Counted from the stretch's first letter, positions 33,568 to 44,786 are shown. The stretch: 64,000 nucleotides of DNA from Roseateles sp. (GCA_019234295.1 JAFALK010000034.1:1-64000), one strand, 5' to 3'. Notes: generated by a model not told the origin, from the letters alone. A program made the numbers and translations.

Positions 33568-36387
33568 TCACTGGTAAACCGAAACCTCCGGCCGACGCGC
33601 CAGCACGCCGATGGGTGGCGCCCACCGCTCCCCGCGCGGCTTCTTGCTCGTCACCAGCGTGATGTCCGAAGGCTCGAACACCTCCACGTTGTGCGTGATA
33701 GGCGTGGTCAGCAGGTACTGGGCGCGGGTCGACTTCAGGAAATGGCCGACGAGCTGGATATTGCGCACATCGAGGTGGGCGAAGGGCTCGTCGATGAAGA
33801 CGAATCCACCCGGTGCGTCATCGTCCTTCATCAGGCCGACGAGCAGGATCAGGCTCTTCAGAACCTGCTGGCCGCCCGAGGCCTCGCCGTCGTTCAGGCC
33901 GACCTCGCCCTTGCCGTCGAAGTTGAAGCGCACCGACAGGCCGGCCTGCGCCAGCACGGTGTCGTCGTTGTCCAGATGCGGCAGATCCGCTTGCGCACTC
34001 GTGCCGGCCAGTTCGCCAAGCTCTTGCACGTTCTTCTTGTAGCGGCGCATGGTTGCGCGCAGCACATCGATGTAGCGCTCGCGGGCATTGCCCGAGGCGA
34101 TGCGGGCCATCTCATTGCTGGCCCGGCGGTCCTGCAGGAGCAGCTCTTCCTCGCCGACCTGGAGCTTCATGCGCGTGTAGCGCTCGAGCACCTGGGCGTC
34201 GGTTTCCCAGCTGCCGGTCTCCAACTCGCGTTCCAGGTGTGCCAGGGCGATGCGGGCCTGGGTGGCGGTCTCGAATTCATCCTTGAGGTCGGCCAGCCGT
34301 GCGCGGTGCACCCAGGTAGCGGGGAAGCCAGCACGGGCCTTGCGCGATTCCCGGGCGGCCTCGCCCAGCACCTTGCGACGTTCAGCCTGCTCGCGCTGGC
34401 GCGAGGCCAGCTGCTGCTCCTCAATCTTCAGGCCGGCCTGCGCGGCCTCATAGTCGCGCTCGGCATTGTTGGCCTGCTTGACGGCCTGGTCATGCTCGGC
34501 GTCGAGCTGGCTCATGCGCGTGCTGGCCTCTCGCCGCGCCTGGGCCAGGCCCGGCAGACGGGCGCGCGCTTCGGCAAATTCGTCGGCGCGCTCGGCCAGC
34601 TCCTGCGCGGCCTTGTGGCCCTGCGCGGCGCGCTGGGCGTCCTTGAGCTGCTTCTCGACCTCGGCCTGCTCCTTGACGATGCGGCTGAGCTCGGCCTCGC
34701 GGCGCGTGACCTCGGTCTCGATGGACTGGCGGCGGGTGTCGACGGCGGAGACGCCGAACTGGTATTCGCGCGGCTCAATCCACACGCTGCGGCCACCGCG
34801 GCCGTCGCGATAGTAGGCATCGGCAGTGATCCACTCACCGCCGCGTTGCGCGCCGGCCTCCGTGTCCTTCACGCACTGGATGCCGGCGAGCTGGCGTGCC
34901 AGCCACGCGGGTACCTTGGCACTGACGGACAGCGCCGCGAGCAGGCTGCCCTTGGGGGCGGCCGACACGTGCTCGCCGTCGGCCACGACGTAGTGGCGAT
35001 AGCGTTCCTTGGAGGCCAGCGCATACGCACGGCCTTCGTCGGACGCGTGAGCCAGCACCACGACCCAGCGCGAGGCGCGCAGGATGCCTTCGGCGGCGGC
35101 GCGCCAGGTCTCGTCGGCCACGTCGATGCAGTCGGCCAGCACGTGGTGGACGATGCCGGCCTCATCGAGCTGCTTGCGAAAGCGCGTCACCTCCTGCGGC
35201 GGCGGCGGCAGGCGCTGGCCGGCCAGGGCTTCAAGCGCGGCCTGAGCCTTGCCGTGCGATTCCCTGGCGTGGAAGAAGCGCTCGCGCAGGGCCAGCTGCT
35301 TCGTCGCTAGCTCGTCGGTCAGGCGGGTCAGCTCGGCGGCGTCGGTCTCCACCGCGGCCAGGGCCTTGAGGGTCTCCTCGCGCTTGGCGAGCTCCTCCAT
35401 GGGCTTCTCGGCGTCGCGCGCATCCTGGAAGGCCTGGCGGGCCTCGGGGCGGCGACGGTCGAGATCGCCGAGCCGCGCCTTGGCACTCTCCGAGGCGCTG
35501 AAGAGGCCGTGCAGCGAGCCGCGCTTGCCGCCCAGGTGCCGCTGGTCGTGCGCGGCGAAGAGGCGCTGGCGATGCAGCTCGCGCAAATCGTGCGCCGTGC
35601 GGCCGCGCTGCTCCATCCACTGCATGACGGGCAGCACCTCGGTGGCCAGACGTTCGCGTTCGCGCAGGCGCAGCTGATGCTGCTGATAGCTGTTCACGCG
35701 CAGGCCGAGCTCGGTCAGCTGCGTCTGCGCATGCGCCAGCTCGCGCACGGCCTGCTCGACTTCCTTCTCGAGCTGCTGCTGGTGGCTGCGGGCCTGGTCG
35801 TAGCGGTCCAGCACTTCCTGGTCGCCGAAGACCTCGAAGACCAGACGCAGCAGCTCGCGCGGCGAGAGCTCGCACAGCCGGTCGGTCTGGCCCTGCTCCA
35901 GTGCCAGCACGCGGCCGATCGCGCGCGTGAGGCCGGCGGCCTCCAGGCGCTTCTTCCAGGCCTCGATGCCCATCCAGTCCTTCTCGCCGCGCTCGGCGAG
36001 CTGCTCAATGCTCTGCTCGCCGTCCAGCACCACGTAGCGGCGCTGCCAGTCGCCGCCATGGCGCTCGATGCGGCAGGCCAGCGTGACCTGGTCGCCGTAG
36101 AGCAGCGAGGCGCGCGCGAACGGGCGATCGGAGTTCTGCCGACTGCGCGGCCGGTTGTCCACCACGGCACGCAGCCAGGCCGTGTCGGCGTTGGCGTGGC
36201 GGGCGTAGGTCTTGTACGTGCGGCCGCCCGAGCACTCCAGGCCCAGCAGCGTGCGTAGCGCATCGAGCAGCGTGGTCTTGCCCGAGCCGTTGGGGCCCGC
36301 GATGGTGATGATGGAGCCGTCCAGCGGCACCTGCACGCGACGGCAGTAGTCCCAGTGCAGGAGTTCGAGCGATTGCAGGTGGAACAT
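33568..36387 (-). CDS. SMC-like ATPase of a condensin/Wadjet-type complex (MksB/JetC-like)
   Basis: A 939-residue protein with split ABC ATPase ends. Walker A GPNGSGKTT is at 31-39, signature ASGGQQ near 836-841, and Walker B FVFIDEPFAHLD near 862-873. Between them are two long coiled coils (about 185-400 and 540-790) and a central hinge-like domain (about 410-540) with HVLADCIDVADETWRAA and a WITADAYYRDGRGG stretch. It is too long for RecF and its partner genes are not those of RecN or SbcC. Its start overlaps the stop of the MukE-like gene by one base. It probably forms the motor of a DNA-loop-extruding complex with the two upstream products. MksB and JetC are the nearest families I can name. 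Confidence 0.82.
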   Translation of the reverse strand: MFHLQSLELLHWDYCRRVQVPLDGSIITIAGPNGSGKTTLLDALRTLLGLECSGGRTYKTYARHANADTAWLRAVVDNRPRSRQNSDRPFARASLLYGDQVTLACRIERHGGDWQRRYVVLDGEQSIEQLAERGEKDWMGIEAWKKRLEAAGLTRAIGRVLALEQGQTDRLCELSPRELLRLVFEVFGDQEVLDRYDQARSHQQQLEKEVEQAVRELAHAQTQLTELGLRVNSYQQHQLRLRERERLATEVLPVMQWMEQRGRTAHDLRELHRQRLFAAHDQRHLGGKRGSLHGLFSASESAKARLGDLDRRRPEARQAFQDARDAEKPMEELAKREETLKALAAVETDAAELTRLTDELATKQLALRERFFHARESHGKAQAALEALAGQRLPPPPQEVTRFRKQLDEAGIVHHVLADCIDVADETWRAAAEGILRASRWVVVLAHASDEGRAYALASKERYRHYVVADGEHVSAAPKGSLLAALSVSAKVPAWLARQLAGIQCVKDTEAGAQRGGEWITADAYYRDGRGGRSVWIEPREYQFGVSAVDTRRQSIETEVTRREAELSRIVKEQAEVEKQLKDAQRAAQGHKAAQELAERADEFAEARARLPGLAQARREASTRMSQLDAEHDQAVKQANNAERDYEAAQAGLKIEEQQLASRQREQAERRKVLGEAARESRKARAGFPATWVHRARLADLKDEFETATQARIALAHLERELETGSWETDAQVLERYTRMKLQVGEEELLLQDRRASNEMARIASGNARERYIDVLRATMRRYKKNVQELGELAGTSAQADLPHLDNDDTVLAQAGLSVRFNFDGKGEVGLNDGEASGGQQVLKSLILLVGLMKDDDAPGGFVFIDEPFAHLDVRNIQLVGHFLKSTRAQYLLTTPITHNVEVFEPSDITLVTSKKPRGERWAPPIGVLARRPEVSVYQ

Positions 36388-37082
36388 CAGCTGTCGGTGT
36401 TCTGTCGTTGTTCTTGGATCAGGGCCAGCTCGGGCGCGATCGTGGCGTCCGAGGTGCGGGCCAGCACGTCGGCCAGCGCGCCGTCAAGGATGCGCGGGGC
36501 GAGCAGGTCGTAGTCGAGCATGAGGTCCAGAAGCGGGCCTTCGGCGATGTCCTCGCCCTTGCGAGTGATGAAACCGTGGTCCTTGAGCAGTTTGAGGTGG
36601 GTGTTGATGCGCAGTTGCCCGCCGAGCTGCTTGCCGAAGTCGGCCAGCAGGCTTTTGTAGGACACCAGCGGGGCCACACTTTCGGCAGGCGGCACGGGCT
36701 TGAGCGTGGCGAACATCTCGCCCTGGCCAGGATCGACGGCGTCCACTCGCGCCACCTGGCGCTGGCGCTTGGGCAGCACGATCAGCGACCACAGCACCAC
36801 GAGCAGGGCTACGCCGTCGCGCGGCAGGTCGAGGTTGTTGTTGGCGGCCAGCCCGGTCTCGCCGAACACGGCCACCTCGGCCGGGCGCAGCATGGCCACG
36901 CTGATGTGGTCGGCGTAGACGTTGTCAACCAGGCGCAGGCCCACAGCCGAGAGGCGCTCGCCCACGGCGGTCCAGAGCTCGGTGTCGATCAACGCCTTCT
37001 TGACCAACGAATGGGTGCGCGGCAACCAACGGCGGGCGAGCAGTTGCGCGGCCAGCTGGGCGGCTTCGTCGAAATTGTTCAT
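36387..37082 (-). CDS. MukE/MksE/JetB-like condensin subunit
   Basis: A 231-residue protein that reads as two winged-helix units. Features are RWLPRTHSLVKKALID and LRLVDNVYADHISVAML at the N-terminus, a hydrophobic helix VALLVVLWSLIVLPKRQRQ, then SYKSLLADFGKQLGGQLRINTHLKLLKDHGFI, typical of MukE-type wings. The acidic C-terminus includes the LDLMLDYDLLAPRIL stretch. Assignment rests mainly on its place between a kleisin-like and an SMC-like gene, size and winged-helix pattern. Start overlaps the previous stop by 4 bases (ATGA). Confidence 0.75.
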   Translation of the reverse strand: MNNFDEAAQLAAQLLARRWLPRTHSLVKKALIDTELWTAVGERLSAVGLRLVDNVYADHISVAMLRPAEVAVFGETGLAANNNLDLPRDGVALLVVLWSLIVLPKRQRQVARVDAVDPGQGEMFATLKPVPPAESVAPLVSYKSLLADFGKQLGGQLRINTHLKLLKDHGFITRKGEDIAEGPLLDLMLDYDLLAPRILDGALADVLARTSDATIAPELALIQEQRQNTDS

Positions 37083-38395
37083 GCTTGTTTGTCTTCAGGC
37101 TCGCGGCGCAGAACCCCGCGGCTCATCCACTGGATGTATTCGTCGTCCACGGGTCCCTGCTCCGCCGACCATTCGGAGCGCCAGGGCTGGCGCGCCATGT
37201 CGCCGGTGGCTCCTTGCAGGTGGCGCGCCTGCTCGTCGCCGAGCAGGGGCAACAGCTGGGCGCGGTAGCTGGCCTTTGCATAACTGTCTCCCAGCACGGC
37301 AGGCGCCAGGTCCTGCACGAGCTCGCCTGCCTCGGCCCAGCGGTTGAGCAAGGCCTGCATGACGCCCATCTCCGGCGGCAGGCTCATCACGGCCAGCTCG
37401 CCCGGCGGCGCGGCCAGGCCTTCGGGCAGGGGCTCGGGTTCGTGGGCCCGGGGCCGGTCGCGCTCGAACTCAGCCTCGGCCATGTCCAGCAGCTCGTGCT
37501 GGCCCACGAGCACTGGATGCACAGGGCGCGAGAGCACACCCAGGCTGAGGTTCTCGAGGAAGTGCTGCTTCTGCAGCCAACGGCGCACATCGGTCGTCGT
37601 CACGCCCGTGGAGCCCAGGGTCACGCGCTGGCGGTCGGCCTGCTGCAGCGCGCGATTGAACTGGCTGGCCATGGCGAGCAGCCGCGCCTGGGCCAAGCCC
37701 AGTTCGCGGGCCAGACGTTCCAGCCGCGCATCGCCCTGGGCTTCGCGGATGATGGCGGTGAGCACTTCGCTGGCCTTGTCCACGAGCTTGAGCGCGCGCT
37801 CAAAGCGCTCCCGCGCGCGACGCAGCCGGAACTCGCTGCCGCTGGCGATGGCGTCGGCGAACTCGTCGTACAGGCGCAGCAACTGGGCCTTGAGGTGGTT
37901 CAGCTGGGCCGGCTCCAAGGTGCCGAGCTGATGCGCGCCGGCCACATGGGCAAGCAGGCCGGCCAGGTCTGCATCCTCCTGCGTGCCGCCCTGCGAGAGC
38001 GGCGCGAGCAAGCCCACCAGTTGCTGGGCCAGGGGCGTGACGCCGTAGTGCTGGGTGGATGGATCCCAGACCAGCAGCTCGGCATCGCGCAGGCGCTTGA
38101 GCACGAGCTCCAGTGCCTCGTCCTTCAGCGTGCGGAACTGCCGGTTCAGCGCATCGCGCGGGATGCGCGATTCCGGCAAGGCCATCAGCTCCAGGAACAC
38201 CCAGACGCGCAGGCGCACCAGGGCCTGGGGGCCGTGAGTCAGCGCGCGCAGGGCCGCGAGCAGGGGCTCGTTGCGCTCCAGCTGCCACCACAGCAAGGCG
38301 TCAGCCGGCGCCTCGCCTTCGCGAAAATAGTCTTCAAATCGGGCTTCCTGCGGCTCTTGGAGTTCTTCTGCCACGCCCGCCTCGGGATTCGTCAT
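37079..38395 (-). CDS. Kleisin-like subunit (MukF/MksF/JetA-like)
   Basis: A 438-residue mostly helical protein, first of the three-gene SMC operon. The N-terminal part (about 40-125) looks like a winged-helix module (ALVRLRVWVFLELMALPE, IPRDALNRQFRTLKDEAL, VLKRLRDAELLVWD). A long helical middle (about 150-270) and a C-terminal acidic winged-helix-like part follow. MukF/JetA proteins have this layout and connect the SMC heads and the MukE-like dimer. Sequence resemblance is not decisive; gene order and overlap are the stronger argument. It is divergent from the dioxygenase gene, 102 bases away. Confidence 0.7.
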   Translation of the reverse strand: MTNPEAGVAEELQEPQEARFEDYFREGEAPADALLWWQLERNEPLLAALRALTHGPQALVRLRVWVFLELMALPESRIPRDALNRQFRTLKDEALELVLKRLRDAELLVWDPSTQHYGVTPLAQQLVGLLAPLSQGGTQEDADLAGLLAHVAGAHQLGTLEPAQLNHLKAQLLRLYDEFADAIASGSEFRLRRARERFERALKLVDKASEVLTAIIREAQGDARLERLARELGLAQARLLAMASQFNRALQQADRQRVTLGSTGVTTTDVRRWLQKQHFLENLSLGVLSRPVHPVLVGQHELLDMAEAEFERDRPRAHEPEPLPEGLAAPPGELAVMSLPPEMGVMQALLNRWAEAGELVQDLAPAVLGDSYAKASYRAQLLPLLGDEQARHLQGATGDMARQPWRSEWSAEQGPVDDEYIQWMSRGVLRREPEDKQA

Positions 38396-38497
38396 GGGGT
38401 GCGATTATCCCTGCTGACGCGCAGTGGCAGTTTTTGAACGCTGTGCTCAATTCGGCTGTGCCCGACAACGGCCCGGCGAGCGCACACTGTCTGCACC

Positions 38498-39298
38498 ATG
38501 AACAAGCTCCCCACCTACTTCGTCTCGCACGGCGGCGGCCCCTGGCCCTATATGGACGGCCCCTGGCGTGCGCATTTCAATGTGCTCGAGGCCTCGCTGA
38601 AGAAGATCTCGGCCGAGCTCGGCGCCAAGCCGCGCGCCGTGCTGATGATCTCGGGCCACTGGGAGGACGCCGACTTCGCGGTCATGGCCTCGCCTCACCC
38701 GCCCATGGTCTACGACTACGGCGGCTTCCCCGCCCACACCTACGAGGTCGTCTACCCCGCGCCCGGCGACCCTGCCCTGGCGGCCCAGGTTCACACGCTG
38801 ATCGAAGCCGCCGGCCTGCCCAGCCGGCTTGACTCAGATCGTGGCTTCGACCACGGCGCCTTCTCCACCCTCGTGCCCATGTACCCCGAGGCCGACGTGC
38901 CCGTCGTACAGGTCTCGCTCCAGCACGGCTACGACGCGGCCACCCACCTGGCTCTGGGCCGCGCGCTGGCGCCGCTGCGCCAGCAAGGCGTGCTGATCGT
39001 CGGCAGTGGGCTCAGCTATCACAACTTGCGCGCCTTCGGTCCGGCCGGACAGGCCGCCTCGGCCCAGTTCGGCAACTGGCTGGACGCCGCGATGGAGCTG
39101 CCCCCGGCAGCCCGCACGCAGGCCCTGCTGGACTGGACGGCGGCACCGGCTGCACGGATCGCCCACCCGCACGAGGATCACCTCGTGCCCCTGATGGTGG
39201 CCGTGGGCGCCGCCGAGGGCGAACGTTCAGAGCGCATTTATCACGAGACGGCCTTCATGGGCGGCATCACGGTGTCGAGTTATCAGTTCGGTTCATGA
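38498..39298 (+). CDS. Extradiol dioxygenase, DODA/LigB type
   Basis: A 266-residue class III ring-cleavage dioxygenase family protein. Metal and active-site His residues are visible in FVSHGGGPWPY, ISGHWED, RGFDHGAFSTL and HPHEDHLVPL. Members open catechol-type rings (4,5-DOPA dioxygenase; YgiD in E. coli). The natural substrate is unknown. Monocistronic, followed by a GC hairpin. Confidence 0.9.
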   Translation: MNKLPTYFVSHGGGPWPYMDGPWRAHFNVLEASLKKISAELGAKPRAVLMISGHWEDADFAVMASPHPPMVYDYGGFPAHTYEVVYPAPGDPALAAQVHTLIEAAGLPSRLDSDRGFDHGAFSTLVPMYPEADVPVVQVSLQHGYDAATHLALGRALAPLRQQGVLIVGSGLSYHNLRAFGPAGQAASAQFGNWLDAAMELPPAARTQALLDWTAAPAARIAHPHEDHLVPLMVAVGAAEGERSERIYHETAFMGGITVSSYQFGS

Positions 39299-39303
39299 TC
39301 AAG

Positions 39304-39331
39304 AGCGGCGGCGGCCCTCGACGCCGCCGCT
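39304..39331. repeat. Perfect 9-bp GC hairpin between genes
   Basis: AGCGGCGGC (39304-39312) pairs with GCCGCCGCT (39323-39331) around a 10-base loop. There is no T run. It lies 6 bases after the dioxygenase stop and 50 bases before the next start, so it may slow transcription or protect a 3' end. Confidence 0.55.
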
Positions 39332-39380
39332 GCCTCGCCGCAGAATCGACCACCCCGAACCGCTGCCCTGAGGAGACTCC

Positions 39381-39818
39381 ATGATCAAGCGTTCCTTCCT
39401 GGCCGTTGCCGCATTCGCGCTGTGCGCCAGCCTGCCCGCCCTGGCCGATAGCAAGGCCGAGCTGATCAAGCTCGAGCAGAAGATGCTCGACGGCGTGCTC
39501 GCCGGCGACATGAGCCTGTTTGAGAAGACGGTGGCGCCCGGCTTCGTGTTCACCACGCCCGACGGCAAGCTGCAGACCGCGGCGGATCTGGTGGCCGACA
39601 TGAAGTCCGGCAAGTTCAAGCTGCTCGCCTCCAAGAACGAGAACATGGAGGTGCACCTGCACGGCAGCACCGCTGTGGTTGTCTACAGCAGCGTGGACAA
39701 GGGCACGTTCGACGGCCAGCCCTTCGAGGGCAGCAACCGCTGGACCGACGTGTTCGTGAAACAGGGCAAAGCCTGGAAGCTGGTGGTCTCGCACGGAACC
39801 CCGCTGCCTAGCAAGTAG
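39381..39818 (+). CDS. Exported NTF2-like (DUF4440-type) protein
   Basis: A 145-residue protein with signal peptide MIKRSFLAVAAFALCASLPALA and an NTF2-like/SnoaL fold pattern: LIKLEQKMLDGVLAGDMSLFEK, GFVFTTPDGKLQT and a C-terminal VFVKQGKAWKLVVSHGT. Members bind small molecules or act as inhibitors; no catalytic residue can be named. Ribosome site GAGGAG lies 8 bases before the ATG. Confidence 0.85.
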   Translation: MIKRSFLAVAAFALCASLPALADSKAELIKLEQKMLDGVLAGDMSLFEKTVAPGFVFTTPDGKLQTAADLVADMKSGKFKLLASKNENMEVHLHGSTAVVVYSSVDKGTFDGQPFEGSNRWTDVFVKQGKAWKLVVSHGTPLPSK

Positions 39819-39822
39819 CTTG

Positions 39823-40056
39823 CTAAGTCGGCGGCGCATCCTGCGCCTGCGGGTGCCTGGCCCGCCACGCCCTCAGGGCCTGCCGGTAGGCATCCATGGC
39901 CAGGTCGTGGAGATCGACGATGCAAGGATCGCAGCCATTACCGCAGCAGGCCTCGAAGTCCAACTCCGGGGGCGGTTGCGGCATAGGATCGTCGGGGACG
40001 GCAGCATCATTCATTGGCCGCATTTTCGCGCGTTCGTCTTTTCCTATCGGCATCAT
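39823..40056 (-). CDS. Oxidoreductase-like small Cys-rich protein
   Basis: A protein of 66-77 residues containing the Cys motif CCGNGCDPCIVDLHD preceded by PPPELDFE, the hallmark of the oxidoreductase-like N-terminal family (also found in mitochondrial proteins). The Cys cluster could bind metal. Possible starts are 40056, 40023 and 40014; none has a clear ribosome site. If the first is used, its start codon overlaps the OxyR-like half-site in front of katG. Confidence 0.75.
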   Translation of the reverse strand: MMPIGKDERAKMRPMNDAAVPDDPMPQPPPELDFEACCGNGCDPCIVDLHDLAMDAYRQALRAWRARHPQAQDAPPT

Positions 40057-40058
40057 AG
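40044..40058. promoter_or_regulatory. OxyR-like operator element upstream of katG
   Basis: CTAT-N7-ATAG at 40044-40058 is exactly the central half of the known OxyR consensus (ATAG-N7-CTAT-N7-ATAG-N7-CTAT). The outer quarter-sites match poorly. It lies 74 bases before the katG start, a sensible place for an activator of a peroxide-inducible gene, and is shared with the divergent Cys-rich gene. Confidence 0.55.
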
Positions 40059-40095
40059 AAAAGCGTTGCTTGCGGCGTTGTCTCGCGATTCCTAG

Positions 40096-42312
<2,217 letters not shown>

Positions 42313-42345
42313 CGGCAGGCCGGGCTGTGCGACCATGGCGGCGCC

Positions 42346-42930
42346 ATGAGCCGCCGACACAGCCCCGCCGCGGAGCGCAACGCCCCCTTCATCCTGGCCG
42401 AGTTGCAGCGCCTGCTGCCGCCGCGCGGCCTGCTGCTGGAGATCGCCAGCGGCACGGGCCAGCATGCGGCCGCCTTGAGCGCCGGACTGCCCGGTTGGCA
42501 ATGGCAGCCCAGCGACTATGAGACCGAGTCCCTACCCTCGATCGCGGCCTGGTGCGAAGGCCTGGCACGCGTGCTGCCCGCGATCGAGCTCGACGTGACG
42601 AGCGCTGACTGGCCGAGCGCCGACGCCGTCTTCTGCGCCAACATGATCCACATCTCGCCCTGGGCTTGCACGGTGGCGCTGATGCGCGGGGCGGCGCGGC
42701 ACTTATCGCCGCATGGGCTGCTGGTCACCTACGGCCCCTACCTCGTCGAAGGCGTCGAGACGGCGCCGAGCAACCTCGCCTTCGACGCCGACCTGCGTGC
42801 ACGCAACCCGGCCTGGGGGCTGCGCCGGCTGGCCGATATTGAACGCGAGGCGCAGGCCGCGGGCCTGATCTTGCGCGAGCAGGTCGCGATGCCAGCCAAC
42901 AACCGGCTGCTGGTTTGGGCTAGGGCCTGA
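42346..42930 (+). CDS. DUF938 SAM-dependent methyltransferase-like protein
   Basis: A 194-residue protein. ERNAPFILAELQRLLP at the start and LLLEIASGTGQHAAALS as SAM-binding motif I are the DUF938 pattern, with NMIHISPWACTVALMRGA and GPYLVEG further on. Substrate unknown. It follows katG by 33 bases on the same strand and may be co-transcribed with it. Confidence 0.88.
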   Translation: MSRRHSPAAERNAPFILAELQRLLPPRGLLLEIASGTGQHAAALSAGLPGWQWQPSDYETESLPSIAAWCEGLARVLPAIELDVTSADWPSADAVFCANMIHISPWACTVALMRGAARHLSPHGLLVTYGPYLVEGVETAPSNLAFDADLRARNPAWGLRRLADIEREAQAAGLILREQVAMPANNRLLVWARA

Positions 42931-43007
42931 GTTAGAGGGCGGCGTGAAGTGCTCAGCGAGGCTCGTGCCACAATTTTCAGCACCCTCTGCTCACAGGAGT
43001 TCCAATC

Positions 43008-44300
43008 TTGAAGCGTCACCTCCTTGCCGCCCTTGCTCTGCTCGCCAGCACCGCCACCCATGCCCAGTTGAGCGAGCCCGAGCAGCGCCTCGTCGCCGCC
43101 GTCAAGCAGCGCAGCCCGCAGGCGTTGGCGCTGCTGGAGAAATCGGTCCGCATCAACAGCGGCACGCTGAACACCGAGGGCGTGCGCGCCGTCGGCGCGG
43201 TCTTCCGCGATGAGCTCGAAGCGCTGGGCTTCAAGACCCGCTGGATCGAGATGCCCGCCGACATGCACCGCGCCGGCCACCTCGTCGCCACGCACGCCGG
43301 CAGCCGGGGCAAGCGCATCTTGCTGCTGGGTCACCTGGACACGGTGTTCGAGAAGACGAGCGCCGTGGCGCTATGGGACCGCCACGGAGACCGCGTGCGG
43401 GGTCAGGGCGTGAACGACATGAAGGGCGGGGACGTCATCCTGATCGAGGCCCTGCGCGCGCTGAAGAGCATCGGCGCGCTGGACGGCACACGCATCGACA
43501 TCATGTTCACCGGCGACGAGGAGCGCACCGGGGTCCCACAGAGCGTGGCCCGCGCGCCCATGGTGGCCCTGGCCAAGCAGGCGGACTACACGCTGTCCTT
43601 TGAGGGCTGCGTGCACCACGATGGCGTGGACACGGCCAGCATCGCGCGCCGCTCCTCCGGCGGCTGGACCCTGCAGGTTGAGGGCCGGCCCGCGCACTCG
43701 GCCGGCGTGTTCACGGAGAAGTCTGGCTATGGTGCGATCTACGAAGGCGCGCGCATCCTCAACGCCTTCCGCGAGCAGCTGATCGAGCCCTACCTCACCT
43801 TCAACGTCGGCGTGGTCGTCGGCGGCACGGACGTCAGCTATTCCGACGCGACGGCCGCCGGTACCGCCTACGGCAAGACCAATGTGATCGCTCGCGACTT
43901 CCGGGCCAAGGGCGACCTGCGCTTCCTCACGCCCGAACAAGGCGAGCGCGTGATGCGCCGCATGCAGGAGATCACGGCGGCCAGCCTTCCCGGTGCCAAG
44001 GCCACGCTCAGCTTCGACGAAGCTTATCCGCCCATGCCTCCCACCGAGGCCGGGCAGCGCCTGGCCGCCCAACTCGCCAAGGCCAGCCAGGATGCCGGCC
44101 TCGGGCCCGTCGTCGCTCTGGACCCGGCCCTGCGCGGTGCCGGCGACGTGCAGTTCGTGGCCGCCTACACCACGGGCATCGACGGTCTCGGCGCGACCGG
44201 ATCGGGCGCGCACACGGACGACGAGGACCTGGAGATCGCCTCCATCGAACGCGGCGCGGTCCGGGCCGCCGTACTGATCTACCGGCTGACGCGTCCGTGA
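43008..44300 (+). CDS. M20-family metallopeptidase, exported (second copy)
   Basis: A 430-residue carboxypeptidase-G2-like enzyme with signal peptide MKRHLLAALALLASTATHA. Metal ligands are in LLLGHLDTVFE, GVNDMKGGD and FTGDEERTG, with the late His in GSGAHTDDED. The start is TTG, supported by AGGAG nine bases upstream and by the signal peptide beginning right there. It is related to the minus-strand M20 gene at 18588-19832 but clearly diverged. Stand-alone gene. Confidence 0.9.
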   Translation: MKRHLLAALALLASTATHAQLSEPEQRLVAAVKQRSPQALALLEKSVRINSGTLNTEGVRAVGAVFRDELEALGFKTRWIEMPADMHRAGHLVATHAGSRGKRILLLGHLDTVFEKTSAVALWDRHGDRVRGQGVNDMKGGDVILIEALRALKSIGALDGTRIDIMFTGDEERTGVPQSVARAPMVALAKQADYTLSFEGCVHHDGVDTASIARRSSGGWTLQVEGRPAHSAGVFTEKSGYGAIYEGARILNAFREQLIEPYLTFNVGVVVGGTDVSYSDATAAGTAYGKTNVIARDFRAKGDLRFLTPEQGERVMRRMQEITAASLPGAKATLSFDEAYPPMPPTEAGQRLAAQLAKASQDAGLGPVVALDPALRGAGDVQFVAAYTTGIDGLGATGSGAHTDDEDLEIASIERGAVRAAVLIYRLTRP

Positions 44301-44381
44301 AACGGTATCCAAACCGGGCCGAGCCGGCGTAGAGTCATGCCTCGCAGCTAAGCCGTTGGGTCGACGGCAGCGGGAGGCTCG

Positions 44382-44786
44382 ATGGATCTCGAAACAATCT
44401 ATGCCGCTGCCGGCGGCCTGTTGGCGGGCGGCGTGGTGGCGCTGATCGGCGCAGCCTCCGTGTGGGGTTCCAAGCTCAAGGCCGCGAGCCAGCGGATTGC
44501 CACGCTCGAGGAATCCCGCCAGTCCGCCAAGGACGACAACGCCGACCTGCGCAAGCAGATCCAGCGCCTGCAGCAAGAGCTCAACGATCTGCGCGTCGAG
44601 GCCATGCGCGCCCGCCCGCGCGCCGAAGCCACGGCCACAACACGCCACGAAGTCGAGGACCTGTTGTTGCGGGCAGCACCAGCTGCTGAAGAACCCTTCC
44701 CGGCCACGATGATCCAGCCGCGCCGGCCCCAGCCTGAGGCCGAAGCCCCATTCCCCGTCACGCAGATCCTGCCGCGCAAGCCCTGA
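44382..44786 (+). CDS. Small membrane-anchored coiled-coil protein
   Basis: A 134-residue protein: one N-terminal membrane helix (about 8-30), a coiled coil (about 31-75, RIATLEESRQSAKDD, RLQQELNDLRVEAM), then a Pro-rich tail. The tail holds two copies of a PFPxTxIxPRxP motif (EEPFPATMIQPRRP and EAPFPVTQILPRKP). The plan recalls YhcB/DUF1043 envelope proteins but the tail motif is not one I know. Function unknown. Confidence 0.7.
   Translation: MDLETIYAAAGGLLAGGVVALIGAASVWGSKLKAASQRIATLEESRQSAKDDNADLRKQIQRLQQELNDLRVEAMRARPRAEATATTRHEVEDLLLRAAPAAEEPFPATMIQPRRPQPEAEAPFPVTQILPRKP

Noticed and set aside
33328-35310. A 660-codon plus-strand frame opposite the SMC-like gene
   Set aside because: Composition is that of an antisense shadow of coiled-coil codons, no ribosome site and no domain; the minus-strand ATPase motifs are unmistakable.
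33568-38395. Calling the SMC-like operon an active Wadjet defence system
   Set aside because: No JetD-type Toprim nuclease gene is present next to it, and there are no other defence genes around; plasmid cleavage cannot be claimed.
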